Shown here: positions 1-8,487 of the stretch, piece by piece
Numbering within the stretch: position 1 is the stretch's first letter
Layout of the letters: every line of letters begins with the position of its first letter
Assembly (NCBI GenBank): GCA_965660675.1
Contig: CBFIAU010000003.1
Location: 124,001-188,000 of the forward strand
Reading direction: 5' to 3'
Source of the DNA: UBA12202 sp002691725
Lineage (GTDB): Bacteria > Pseudomonadota > Alphaproteobacteria > Puniceispirillales > UBA1172
Length of the DNA: 64,000 bases
Made by a program: the position numbers and the translations under genes
Notes under the pieces: model-generated
Told to the model about the DNA's origin: nothing
Database searches by the model: none
The model's input: the letters and a program-made list of their open reading frames with translations, nothing else

Positions 1-352
1 GGCGATGTTTCCGCGATTGGCGGAACGGCTTGATCAACGTGCTGATACCCTATCAGGGGGTGAGCAGCAAATGTTGGCCACTGGCCGTGCCTTATGTCTT
101 GAGCCGCAATTATTGCTTTTGGATGAGCCAACCGAGGGTCTTCAGCCGTCAATGATTGCATTGATTCGCGATACGGTTACGGCGCTAAAACAGCAAGGTG
201 TTGGCATTTTATTGGTTGAGCAGAGGGTTGATGCGGTGCTGTCGATTGCTGATAAAGTGATGTTTCTTGAAAACGGCATGAGCCGCGATATCATGTCAGC
301 AGAGCATTTGCGTAAAAAGCCAGATTTGCTGAAGAAATATATTGGCGTTTAG
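1..352 (+). CDS. Branched-chain-type ABC transporter ATPase (LivF-like), 5' truncated
   Basis: This is the C-terminal part of an ABC transporter ATP-binding subunit; the reading frame is open to the window edge, so the true start lies upstream. Visible are the ABC signature LSGGEQQ, the Walker B segment LLLLDEPTEGL and the H-loop-like LLVEQ, and the order and spacing match LivF proteins. The reading frame ends in the LivF-typical tail KKYIGV. It would energise uptake of an amino acid, amide or aromatic acid across the inner membrane together with subunits encoded before the window. Its position next to the MarR-controlled hydroxylase cluster suggests it imports the substrate of that cluster, but this is inference. 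A second, complete LivF lies at 40049-40747. Confidence 0.9.
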   Translation, partial: AMFPRLAERLDQRADTLSGGEQQMLATGRALCLEPQLLLLDEPTEGLQPSMIALIRDTVTALKQQGVGILLVEQRVDAVLSIADKVMFLENGMSRDIMSAEHLRKKPDLLKKYIGV

Positions 353-367
353 AAAATTAGCGTCTGA

Positions 368-847
368 TCAGCGTAACTTCATGAGTAACCGAATAAACAG
401 ATGTCTTTCTTTATCACTAAGGGGCCTTAAGGTTTCTTCTGATACCTTAAGGGCGGCGGCTCCGATTTGCTCAAATAATTGTCTGCCTTCGGCTGTTGGC
501 TTGAGGATAAGCCGCCGCAGATCAGAGGGCTGGCTTTCTGATGAGATAAGCCCACGCAGTTTGAGCCTGTCGACAACGCCTTTAATGGTCGCCGCATCAA
601 TGGCAATCATCCGCCCCAATTCATTTTGTGAGGCTTGCCCGGTCTCACAAAGTTTGGCTAATGCTGAAAATTGGGTCGGGGTCAAATCAGGTATGAGACG
701 GCTAAATATCGACAAATGGCGTTGATTAACACAGCGCAAAATAAAACCGACCTGGTCTTCAAGCTGATAGTCAGATGTCATGTCAGACGCATTAGCGGTG
801 GCGGCATCTTGTTGTTTTTCGGTAATGGCATGAAAGACTTTGTTCAT
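368..847 (-). CDS. MarR-family transcriptional regulator
   Basis: A 159-residue winged-helix regulator. The segment DLTPTQFSALAKL followed by a recognition-helix region (ASQNELGRMIAIDAATIKG) and the wing with DLRRLILKPTAEG is typical of MarR proteins. It resembles the MarR subgroup that controls aromatic and N-heterocycle catabolism (NicR/BadR-like); that subgroup placement is from memory of the family. It is divergent from the FAD subunit gene at 932, and a 16-bp palindrome at 898-913 sits in the shared promoter region, so it probably represses that operon until a pathway intermediate binds. The N-terminal 30 residues are low-complexity and probably disordered. It is convergent with the LivF gene. 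Confidence 0.88.
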   Translation of the reverse strand: MNKVFHAITEKQQDAATANASDMTSDYQLEDQVGFILRCVNQRHLSIFSRLIPDLTPTQFSALAKLCETGQASQNELGRMIAIDAATIKGVVDRLKLRGLISSESQPSDLRRLILKPTAEGRQLFEQIGAAALKVSEETLRPLSDKERHLFIRLLMKLR

Positions 848-897
848 CTGAACCCTTTCTATAATCTATATTGACAGCAACTCATCAAAATAGCAAA

Positions 898-913
898 TTA
901 GTTTGTATGCTAA
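898..913. promoter_or_regulatory. Probable MarR operator, copy 1
   Basis: The 16-bp imperfect palindrome TTAGTTTGTATGCTAA lies between the divergent MarR gene and the hydroxylase operon. A TTGACA hexamer at 871-876 could be the -35 box of the rightward promoter, which would put the palindrome over the -10/start region. The core GTTTGTAT and the outer dyad recur at 8451-8466 before the ferredoxin reductase gene. Assignment to the MarR protein is inferred from location and recurrence. Confidence 0.55.
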
Positions 914-931
914 CAGTTTGTGTTGACCGTC

Positions 932-1822
932 ATGTCCTCTAATACCACATATATCCGACCCTTAACCATAGAAGATGCTGTTGATGTGCTATCGACCTCA
1001 GCGGCGGCGGTTATTGCGGCTGGTTGTACCGATTTATTTCCCCTGACCTCAGCACCTCGTATGACTGGTCAGGTGCTGGATATAACCGGCATTAAAGAGA
1101 TGCGCGGCATTACTGATAATGGGGAGATGCGCCGATTTGGCGGTGCTTCAACCTGGACAGATATTATTCGCGCTGATCTGCCGCCAGCCTATGATATGCT
1201 AAAATTAGCAGCCCGCGAAATTGGCTCTATTCAAATTCAAAATGCTGGCACGATAGCTGGCAATCTTTGTAATGCGTCACCGGCGGCGGATAGTATTCCG
1301 TGCTTGCTGGCGCTGGATGCGTCTGTTGAGCTGACCTCCGCATCTGGCTCACGGCAACTGCCGCTTAGTGATTTTATTGTTGGTCCTCGGAAAACCTTGC
1401 GCCAGGCTGATGAGATTATGACAGCGGTGTTGGTGCCAAAAACCGCTGAGACGGGAGTATCATCTTTCCGTAAATTGGGGACACGCAAATATCTGATTAT
1501 TTCTATCGTCATGGCAGCCGCGCGAATTGAGGTTAGCGATCAGCGCATTACCCATGCCGCGCTATCGCTGGGGTCGTGTAGTCCGGTCGCGGTCAGGCTG
1601 AATAAGGTTGAGGCGGATTTGATCGGCTTGGATATCCACAACGCCGCTATTCCGGCATCACATCATGTTGCGGAAACAGATATTGAGGCGGTGATTAATC
1701 CTATTGATGATATCCGCGGCACTGCCAGTTATCGGATTACGGCGGCAAAAACGCTTTTATGTGAGGCCATTGATAACTGCCTTAATCAGTTAAGGAATGG
1801 TGGAGGAGGGGCTGATGAGTGA
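932..1822 (+). CDS. FAD-binding subunit of a xanthine dehydrogenase-family hydroxylase (CoxM-like)
   Basis: A medium subunit of a molybdenum hydroxylase, 296 residues from ATG 932 (an in-frame GTG at 920 is possible). It carries FAD and passes electrons from the [2Fe-2S] clusters to an acceptor. Visible FAD-binding motifs are AAGCTDLFP near residue 30 and TIAGNLCNASPAADSIP near residue 110; the second half matches the CO-dehydrogenase flavoprotein C-terminal domain. It is about the family length (280-300). It overlaps the next gene by 8 bp, indicating translational coupling and one complex. The substrate is not determined by the sequence; neighbours suggest an N-heteroaromatic acid. Confidence 0.88.
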   Translation: MSSNTTYIRPLTIEDAVDVLSTSAAAVIAAGCTDLFPLTSAPRMTGQVLDITGIKEMRGITDNGEMRRFGGASTWTDIIRADLPPAYDMLKLAAREIGSIQIQNAGTIAGNLCNASPAADSIPCLLALDASVELTSASGSRQLPLSDFIVGPRKTLRQADEIMTAVLVPKTAETGVSSFRKLGTRKYLIISIVMAAARIEVSDQRITHAALSLGSCSPVAVRLNKVEADLIGLDIHNAAIPASHHVAETDIEAVINPIDDIRGTASYRITAAKTLLCEAIDNCLNQLRNGGGGADE

Positions 1823-4574
1823 TCAGAACCAATTCACGCTGACGGTAAATGGCGCCAAAGCAACTGTCACATGCCCGGCTGGAATGCGGCTCAGCGAAGT
1901 CTTGCGTGAAGAGCTGCATCTAACAGGCACAAAAATAGGATGCAATGCTGGTGATTGTGGCGCTTGCACCGTTCTTGTTGATGGTGAGCCTGTGTGTTCA
2001 TGTCTGATGACGCTGGCAAAAGCCGATGGCTGTCATATTGAAACGGTGGAAAGCTTGGCCAATGGATCAAGTTTGTCGTTACTGCAACAAGCCTTTAGCC
2101 GTCATGGCGCTACCCAATGCGGGATTTGCACACCCGGAATGTTGATGGCGGCGGCACCCTTAATTCGCGCCAACAAAGCACCGAGCCGTGCGGAGGTTGA
2201 GGACGCGCTTGGCGGGGTTCTTTGCCGCTGTACCGGTTATACCAAGATTATAGATGCGGTGATGGATGCCGCGATGGAAAAACCTGCCGCGCCTATGCCT
2301 GGCCGGCATGGTGCTGTTGGGGCAAGGGTGGAACGGCTTGACGGCATCCCTAAGCTTAATGGGGATGAGATTTTTGGTGCTGATTACTGGCCTGAACATG
2401 CGCTTACTTTGCGGGTGCTTCGGTCACCTTATCATTCGGCACAATTTACCATTGGTGATGTCGCGGCATGGGTGGCGAGGCATGATCTTGTCAGTCATGT
2501 TTTTTTAGCTAGTGATATTGATGGTGATAATCAGTTTGGCGTTATCCCGCCAATGGCTGATCAGCCAGCGCTTGCCGTAGATGCGGCGCGATTCAAAGGC
2601 GAAGCGGTCGCCGTCATTGTCGGCAAGTCGCAGGATGTTGCGGCAATGGATATATCCGACTTTCCGATTGATTGGACAGAACTGCCAGCAATTATGGATG
2701 TCGAGGTGGCGCTTGCCGATGGCACAGCACAGATACATGCGCATCGTGACAACAATATTCTGATTAATGGGATCGTCAAACATGGCGATATTGATAAGGG
2801 CTTTGCCGCCGCAGATCATGTTGCTGAGATGTCATTTTCCACCAGTTATGTCGAGCATGCTTATATCGAACCAGAAGCAGGGGTGGCGTGGATGGATGGC
2901 GATACAGTTGTCATTCAAGCCTGTACCCAAGCGCCGATTATGGATCGTGATGATACTGCCAAGGTGCTTGGTGTGCCGGTGGAGAAGATACGCATTATTC
3001 CTTCAGCAACGGGTGGCGGTTTTGGCTCAAAGCTTGATGTCTCTGTTCAGCCCTTGCTTGGTCTGGTGGCGCTTAAAACAGGTCAGCCATGCCGCATTGT
3101 CTATTCCCGAAATGAGTCTATGATGTCAACGACGAAACGCCATCCGGGGGTAATGCAGGCTCGGATTGCGGCTGATAAAAAAGGCCATATCACAGCCATG
3201 GAATTCCAGGGTGATTTTAATACTGGCGCCTATGCGAGTTGGGGGCCGACGGTGGCATCACGGGTACCTATCCATGCATCAGGGCCATATAAAACGCCGA
3301 ATTATTTAGCGCAAGCTCGCGCTATTCATACGAATGGCCCGCCATCAGGGGCGTTTCGCGGCTTTGGCGTGCCGCAGTCAACGATCATTCAAGAAGCGCT
3401 ATATGATGAGCTGGCGGAAAAATGTGATATCGACAGATTAGCCTTCAGACGCCTCAACGCCTTAAAAAATAATGATACCACGATCTGTAACCAGTCTCTG
3501 CCAGCGGTTGGCATAGATGAATGTCTGGCGGCGTTAGAACCATTCTGGCAAAAGCACCAGCAACAGATTGTTGATTTTAATGCCAGGAATAGCCGCAAAA
3601 AACGCGGTATTGGTGTGTCATCATGTTGGTATGGATGCGGTAATACGGCCTTGCCAAACCCGTCAACGATCAGGCTGGGGGTGACCGCAGATGGTCAGGT
3701 TGTCTTGCATCAGGGGGCGGCAGATATTGGTCAGGGCTCAAACACGGTCATACCCCAGATTTGCGCTGATGCGCTCGGCCTCCCACTCGCGCATATCTCA
3801 ATTATTGGCGGCGATACAGCTATCACCCCCGATTGCGGCAAGACCTCGGCCTCACGCCAGACCTTCATAACAGGTAAAGCCGCTATGTTAGCAGGACAAG
3901 CCCTCCGCCGTCAGATATTACGGCTCAGTAATCTAGGTGATGATGCGATTATTGAAATGGCCGAAGGGTCTATTCATGTCAGCCACGGTGATAAGCAGCA
4001 TGAGATTACGCTTGGCGACATGTCAGCAAATCCTTACGGCTATGTGCTGATGGCAGAGGAAACCTATAACCCGCCAACCGAGGAGCTGGATGAGTTTGGT
4101 CAGGGTAAGCCTTATGCGCTTTATGGGTTTGGGGCGCATGCCGCCGTGGTTGAGGTGGATATGCAACTAGGGACGGTGAAGGTATTACATATTTCCGCTG
4201 CTCATGATTTGGGCAAGGTCGTTAATCCGCTATTGGCGGAAGGACAAATAGATGGCGGTATTGCACAAGGGCTGGGCATGGCCTTGATGGAAGAATATAT
4301 CCCTGGCCGCACCGAAAACTTGCATGATTATCTTATCCCGTCTATCGGCGATATGCCGGAGATTGAATATCATCTGATTGAGGTGCCAGACCCGGAAGGC
4401 CCGATGGGTGTTAAGGGGTTGGGTGAGCATGTATTGATCCCGACTGCCCCGGCTATTCTTAATGCTATTACTGATGCCACTGGCGGCGCCAGATTATATC
4501 AAACACCTGCTGTTCCGCATCGGGTATTGGCGGCAATTCAGGCAAATAACAATGTCGATGAGGCCGCAGAATGA
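1815..4574 (+). CDS. Fused [2Fe-2S]/molybdopterin subunit of a xanthine dehydrogenase-family hydroxylase
   Basis: A 919-residue fusion of the small iron-sulfur subunit (about 1-155) and the large molybdopterin subunit (about 165-919), normally separate as CoxS and CoxL. The plant-type cluster ligands are Cys43, 48, 51 and 63; the second cluster ligands are Cys102, 105, 137 and 139. The large part contains the GGGFGSK molybdopterin loop and GAFRGFG, and ends with the VKGLGE motif whose Glu (about 871) is the expected catalytic base. Start 1815 is chosen because GGAGGAGGGG precedes it and it overlaps the previous stop; an ATG at 1797 is less likely. The enzyme would hydroxylate a carbon beside a ring nitrogen using water. 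The MocA and XdhC genes at 8.5-10.2 kb fit its cytosine-dinucleotide cofactor. Confidence 0.88.
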   Translation: MSDQNQFTLTVNGAKATVTCPAGMRLSEVLREELHLTGTKIGCNAGDCGACTVLVDGEPVCSCLMTLAKADGCHIETVESLANGSSLSLLQQAFSRHGATQCGICTPGMLMAAAPLIRANKAPSRAEVEDALGGVLCRCTGYTKIIDAVMDAAMEKPAAPMPGRHGAVGARVERLDGIPKLNGDEIFGADYWPEHALTLRVLRSPYHSAQFTIGDVAAWVARHDLVSHVFLASDIDGDNQFGVIPPMADQPALAVDAARFKGEAVAVIVGKSQDVAAMDISDFPIDWTELPAIMDVEVALADGTAQIHAHRDNNILINGIVKHGDIDKGFAAADHVAEMSFSTSYVEHAYIEPEAGVAWMDGDTVVIQACTQAPIMDRDDTAKVLGVPVEKIRIIPSATGGGFGSKLDVSVQPLLGLVALKTGQPCRIVYSRNESMMSTTKRHPGVMQARIAADKKGHITAMEFQGDFNTGAYASWGPTVASRVPIHASGPYKTPNYLAQARAIHTNGPPSGAFRGFGVPQSTIIQEALYDELAEKCDIDRLAFRRLNALKNNDTTICNQSLPAVGIDECLAALEPFWQKHQQQIVDFNARNSRKKRGIGVSSCWYGCGNTALPNPSTIRLGVTADGQVVLHQGAADIGQGSNTVIPQICADALGLPLAHISIIGGDTAITPDCGKTSASRQTFITGKAAMLAGQALRRQILRLSNLGDDAIIEMAEGSIHVSHGDKQHEITLGDMSANPYGYVLMAEETYNPPTEELDEFGQGKPYALYGFGAHAAVVEVDMQLGTVKVLHISAAHDLGKVVNPLLAEGQIDGGIAQGLGMALMEEYIPGRTENLHDYLIPSIGDMPEIEYHLIEVPDPEGPMGVKGLGEHVLIPTAPAILNAITDATGGARLYQTPAVPHRVLAAIQANNNVDEAAE

Positions 4575-6043
4575 CCAAAAAAGCATCAGAAAAAATGAGA
4601 TGCGATGCCTGCCCGGTAATGTGTTATATCGCTGATGGCAATTCGGGTGCTTGTGATCGATATGCAAACAAAGATGGCCAGATAATCCGGCTTGACCCCC
4701 TGACTATTCTGGATCGCCGAATAGCTGCGGGCGATGCTGTTAAACCATTTCTGGGGGCTAGCTGGGATGGTAGCCTTGGCCAGGAAAATGAGATGTTTGT
4801 TACCGCCATTGGGGCAGGAACAACCTATCCAGACTATAAGCCGGCGCCATTTATTGTTGGGCAATATCACAGTGATGCTGATTTTGTCACGGTCGTAACC
4901 GAAGCTATTTTTTCCTATTGTGGGGTTAAGGTTAAGATTGATACTGATCGCCATCTTGGAAAAGAGGGTGCGGTTATCCGCGTCAATGATGAGCCTGTGG
5001 GTTTGGTCATCACCAGTGAATATGGCTCTCAAATGCTATCATTGGGCGGTGTTGATCATCTGACGGGGGGCAGCAAAGCCGAAGGTCGGGTGACATGTGA
5101 TACGCTGATGAAGCTATGTAATAAAGAGGCTGTTGAGCTGACCATTGATGCTGGCTCAACGGTCGTGGTGCAAGCTGGCAAGCCGCCAATTGTTGATGGT
5201 AAAGCGGAAATGCGAATGCGGGTTGGCTGCGGTTCGGCGACAATCGGCATGTTTGCCTCACAATGGGTTGGGCTGGTTGATGAGGTTGTTGTTGTCGATG
5301 ATCATATCACTGGCGTTGTTTCTGAACATCAGGCTGGCAAGGTGCTTGACTGGCCCGATACTGGCATCACGATTAATGGCCGCAGATCAACACCCGGCCG
5401 CTATTTTCAAGTGGCAGGGCCGGGGTTAGGATGGGGCGGAACAGACCTTGAGGACCCGCTAAAAATACTTGGCGCATGGCGACCAGCCAAAGGCGCAAGA
5501 CCTGGGCTAACCTTGTTGATGGTATCGACAACGGGTGAACATTCTGGCTATTTTGTTCTTGATGATGATCTGACGCCACAACCGCAACCAATGCCGAAAG
5601 CCTTGCAGGATAGCGTCAAATTAATCTCAGAAAATTGTGAACCGGCGCTTTGCACGGTTATGTTTATGGGGGGTGCTGGTGGCTCTCTACGGTCGGGGGT
5701 GACCAAAAACCCGATCCGCTTGACCGCATCGGTACAGACCCGAAAAACCAAAGTCACTTGTGGCGGCATAGAAGGCTTTGTCTGGCCGGGCGGCGGCATC
5801 ACGATTATGGTCGATGTATCAAAAATGCCAGACCAAGCCTTTGGCTATGTGCCGACACCGGCGATTGTGGCGCCGCTGGAATTCACCGTACCCAAAGACG
5901 AATATATTGCTCTCGGCGGACATCAGGATGCCATCCGCTCGGTGTCTGATATTATGGCATCAGGTGGCGAGTATTCCAAAGATAGTCAGGTCGTATTTAC
6001 CACAGATGCTGAAAATTCTAATGCGTCTGACCATGATGATTAA
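4571..6043 (+). CDS. 6-hydroxynicotinate reductase-like iron-sulfur protein
   Basis: A 490-residue protein whose start overlaps the preceding stop as ATGA. The N-terminus carries Cys11, Cys14, Cys18 and Cys28 (CX2CX3CX9C), a probable [4Fe-4S] site; the rest is a Gly-rich beta-strand protein without a familiar nucleotide fold. From memory, sequences of this type are annotated as 6-hydroxynicotinate reductase after the ferredoxin-dependent enzyme of anaerobic nicotinate fermentation, which reduces 6-hydroxynicotinate to 6-oxo-tetrahydronicotinate. It commonly sits beside UPF0280 and AA_synth genes, exactly as here. A ferredoxin-NADP reductase gene lies 1.5 kb downstream on the other strand and could supply electrons. 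The true substrate may differ. Confidence 0.7.
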   Translation: MTKKASEKMRCDACPVMCYIADGNSGACDRYANKDGQIIRLDPLTILDRRIAAGDAVKPFLGASWDGSLGQENEMFVTAIGAGTTYPDYKPAPFIVGQYHSDADFVTVVTEAIFSYCGVKVKIDTDRHLGKEGAVIRVNDEPVGLVITSEYGSQMLSLGGVDHLTGGSKAEGRVTCDTLMKLCNKEAVELTIDAGSTVVVQAGKPPIVDGKAEMRMRVGCGSATIGMFASQWVGLVDEVVVVDDHITGVVSEHQAGKVLDWPDTGITINGRRSTPGRYFQVAGPGLGWGGTDLEDPLKILGAWRPAKGARPGLTLLMVSTTGEHSGYFVLDDDLTPQPQPMPKALQDSVKLISENCEPALCTVMFMGGAGGSLRSGVTKNPIRLTASVQTRKTKVTCGGIEGFVWPGGGITIMVDVSKMPDQAFGYVPTPAIVAPLEFTVPKDEYIALGGHQDAIRSVSDIMASGGEYSKDSQVVFTTDAENSNASDHDD

Positions 6044-6063
6044 ACGGTGATGAAAGTCATTCT

Positions 6064-6969
6064 ATGCTAGCAACAGCCTCATCACTGCAAGCCAGCTGGC
6101 TCGCCCCTGATAACCGCCTGCATCTGTCGCACGGGCCTATTGATTTAATCATTAAGGCGGAGGGGCAATCCGCGCAACTTGCCTATCGCAAGGCCGTTCA
6201 TGCCATGAAGCATTTACTTGAACAGCTCGTCGTTGAGCTGCCTGAGTTGCGCCGACAAACGGCTAGCCCGGAATGTTACAAGCATCCGATTGCCCGGCGC
6301 ATGGCACGGGCAACAGGCGGTTATGGCAAGCGCTTTGTCACTCCGATGGCGGCGGTTGCGGGTGCGGTTGCTGATCATGTGCTAGCGGCGATGACTGCCG
6401 AAGCCGGGCTTACCAAGGCAAGCGTTAATAATGGCGGCGATATCGCGTTTTGGCTGGCTGATGGCTGTAAAGTCACGGCATTGATGGCCAATCTGGATAC
6501 TGCAAAATGTACTATCAGCTCTGATACTATCTGGCGCGGCATGGCGACATCTGGATTTAGTGGGCGTAGCTTTTCGCTTGGCATTGCTGATGCGGTTGTT
6601 GTGCTTGCTGATACGGCGGCGAATGCTGATACGGCGGCAACCATGATCGCTAATGCCGTAAATCTGCCCCCTGATCTGCCGCCATATCATCCTGATGTAA
6701 AGGCGGTCAGCCGTATTCCTGCCCATGATCTCCTGCCCGAAAGTGATTTAGGCTGCCGGCCAGTGACACGCCAAGTCGGGGCGCTATCTGCGGCCTCAAT
6801 CAATTATGCCTTAAATGCTGGCGAAGCTGAAACGCGGGCTATTATGGCGATCAAACCCATAGCAGGGGCATTAATTCGGGTCAAAGATCATATCCGTGTT
6901 GTTGGTCTGGATCAGAATCTGGATCAGAGCCTATCCCAGCGAACCCGTCAAAAGGAGATGATACCGTGA
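6064..6969 (+). CDS. UPF0280 family protein
   Basis: A 301-residue member of the uncharacterised UPF0280 family, distantly related to ApbE flavin transferases. The diagnostic NNGGDIAF motif lies near residue 120, preceded by the Ala-rich MAAVAGAVADHVL helix and followed by ATSGFSGRSFSLGIADAVVV. In methanogens and proteobacteria the family is conserved beside redox or heterocycle genes, but no reaction is established. Here it follows the Hnr-like gene by 20 bp and overlaps the AA_synth gene by 4 bp, so it belongs to the same transcript. A role in flavinylation or maturation of the neighbouring reductase is possible but only inferred. Confidence 0.78.
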   Translation: MLATASSLQASWLAPDNRLHLSHGPIDLIIKAEGQSAQLAYRKAVHAMKHLLEQLVVELPELRRQTASPECYKHPIARRMARATGGYGKRFVTPMAAVAGAVADHVLAAMTAEAGLTKASVNNGGDIAFWLADGCKVTALMANLDTAKCTISSDTIWRGMATSGFSGRSFSLGIADAVVVLADTAANADTAATMIANAVNLPPDLPPYHPDVKAVSRIPAHDLLPESDLGCRPVTRQVGALSAASINYALNAGEAETRAIMAIKPIAGALIRVKDHIRVVGLDQNLDQSLSQRTRQKEMIP

Positions 6970-7547
6970 CTATGTTCCCCATTCGGAAAACCCAGCTCTT
7001 TCTTGAAACGATTTTTCACGAAGGTGGGCCAGCTCCTGAAACGCCGCGCTTGCGGGCTGCTATGGTTGCTGTTGTCGGCAATCCATTTGCCGGGGCTTAT
7101 CATGAGGATTTACAATCTGCCATGGATGATCTGAGACCGCTGGGGCTGATGATGACGGATGAGCTGATTGATGCGCTAGGGGGATTAGATGGGATTGATG
7201 GCTATGGCAAAGCCGGGCTTGCTGGCGAAGATGGTGAGCTTGAGCAGACCGCGCTTTGGCATGTGCCGGGCGGTTATGCGATGCGTGAAAGATTAGGTGA
7301 GGCAAAGGCGATTGTACCATCCTCAATGAAAGTAGGTGGCGCCGGATGCGCTATTGATATCCCGTTAGGACATATTAATGCTGCCTATGTCAGAAGCCAT
7401 TTTGATGCCATGGAAGTGCGTCTGGCTGATGCCCCTCGGCGAGGTGAGATTATGTTCTGTCTGGCGATGACCAAGGGCCCACGGATACATCACCGCATGG
7501 GGGGATTAGGCGTTGCCGATGTAAAAGGTGAGGATGGCTTGCGCTAA
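6966..7547 (+). CDS. AA_synth (DUF1185) family protein, copy 1
   Basis: A 193-residue protein of Pfam family AA_synth (PF06684), whose known structures have a chorismate-mutase/YjgF-like fold but no proven function. Seen here are NPFAGAYHEDL near residue 38, GYGKAGLAGEDGELEQ near 80 and the C-terminal RIHHRMGG. The start is GTG at 6966 in a GTGA overlap with UPF0280, with AAAGGAG placed six bases before it; ATG 6972 is the alternative. The paralogue at 13305-13907 shares the NP..G....DL, GKA..AG..GELE and HHR motifs. Association with heterocycle or amide hydrolysis genes suggests a role in opening or processing a cyclic amide. Confidence 0.8.
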   Translation: MTMFPIRKTQLFLETIFHEGGPAPETPRLRAAMVAVVGNPFAGAYHEDLQSAMDDLRPLGLMMTDELIDALGGLDGIDGYGKAGLAGEDGELEQTALWHVPGGYAMRERLGEAKAIVPSSMKVGGAGCAIDIPLGHINAAYVRSHFDAMEVRLADAPRRGEIMFCLAMTKGPRIHHRMGGLGVADVKGEDGLR

Positions 7548-7580
7548 GTCCTCATGGTTGTGTGGCGTATGAAAACCGAT

Positions 7581-8363
7581 TTAATCAACAAATGCGCGTT
7601 CAACAACATATTGCCCGGGCATGCTGTTTGAACCTTCGGTAAATTGCGCCGCATCCAAGTTCGCCTTAACATCCTTGAGCATCGCCATTGACCCACATAT
7701 CATGACACGATCATGCTCTGGATCAAGCGGCGGCAGATTGAGATGGGCATAGAGCTGACCATTTTCCATGAGAGTCGTGATACGCCCCATAAAGGCGGAT
7801 TGCTCTCGCGTTGTTGTCGTCACCAGCGTTAACCTGTCGGCGAGTTCACCGACTAATGGGTCGGCCTTGGTCAGCGCAACCGTATTGATGGAATAGGCAA
7901 GCTCCGCCACTTCACGGCAGCTATGGGTGACAATCAGGGCTTCAAACTTGTCATAGGCTTCGGGGTCGCGGATAAGTGATGCAAATGGCGCAAACCCTGT
8001 CCCTGTTGATATCATCCAAAGCCGGTTGCCCGGCAATAGCGCATCAAGAACCAGGGTGCCTGTCGGTTTTTTGCGGAACCAAACCTGATCACCGATTTTG
8101 ATATTTTGCAGATGCTCGGTTAACGGCCCGCCTGGAACTTTGATTGAATAAAACTCCAGCGTTTCATCCCATGACGGGCTGGCGATAGAATAGGCGCGCC
8201 AGACAGGTTTTTCCCCCGGCAGGCCGATCATCACAAACTCACCTGACCGAAAACGGAAACTCGCAGGCCGCGTTAACCGGAAACGGAATAAGCGGTCAGT
8301 ATAATGTTCAACCTCAGTAACGGTTTCAGAAAAAGCAGAATCAGGACAGGTGAAGCTCATCAT
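7581..8363 (-). CDS. fpr: Ferredoxin--NADP reductase
   Basis: A 260-residue FNR of the bacterial Fpr type. The FAD-binding motif WRAYSIASP is near residue 51, the NADP-binding STGTGFAP near 117, and the C-terminus QYVVERAFVD matches the family tail that stacks on FAD. It exchanges electrons between NADPH and ferredoxin or flavodoxin. It is convergent with the AA_synth gene. A palindrome matching the putative MarR operator lies in its promoter region, so it is probably co-regulated with the hydroxylase/reductase operon and supplies reduced ferredoxin to the Hnr-like enzyme or re-oxidises the hydroxylase. This functional link is inference. Confidence 0.9.
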   Translation of the reverse strand: MMSFTCPDSAFSETVTEVEHYTDRLFRFRLTRPASFRFRSGEFVMIGLPGEKPVWRAYSIASPSWDETLEFYSIKVPGGPLTEHLQNIKIGDQVWFRKKPTGTLVLDALLPGNRLWMISTGTGFAPFASLIRDPEAYDKFEALIVTHSCREVAELAYSINTVALTKADPLVGELADRLTLVTTTTREQSAFMGRITTLMENGQLYAHLNLPPLDPEHDRVMICGSMAMLKDVKANLDAAQFTEGSNSMPGQYVVERAFVD

Positions 8364-8450
8364 ATTCTCATTTAGTTTTGTTGGGGTTAGTATTGCTCAC
8401 CTGACCAAGCTATATTTTAATTAGATGTTAATCCGATAATGCTGTACTAA

Positions 8451-8466
8451 TTCGTTTGTATACGAA
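8451..8466. promoter_or_regulatory. Probable MarR operator, copy 2
   Basis: The 16-bp palindrome TTCGTTTGTATACGAA sits about 90 bp upstream of the ferredoxin reductase start. It shares the outer TT.G/C.AA dyad and the core GTTTGTAT with the site at 898-913. A TATAAT-like hexamer lies on the minus strand at about 8469-8474, beside the palindrome, placing it where a repressor would block transcription. Confidence 0.5.
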
Positions 8467-8487
8467 TGAATTATAAACCTCAAGTCA

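Noticed and set aside
4586..5032. 148-codon minus-strand frame in the Hnr-like gene
   Set aside because: No Shine-Dalgarno sequence, no recognisable motif, and the plus-strand gene continues with a coupled start and Cys motif.
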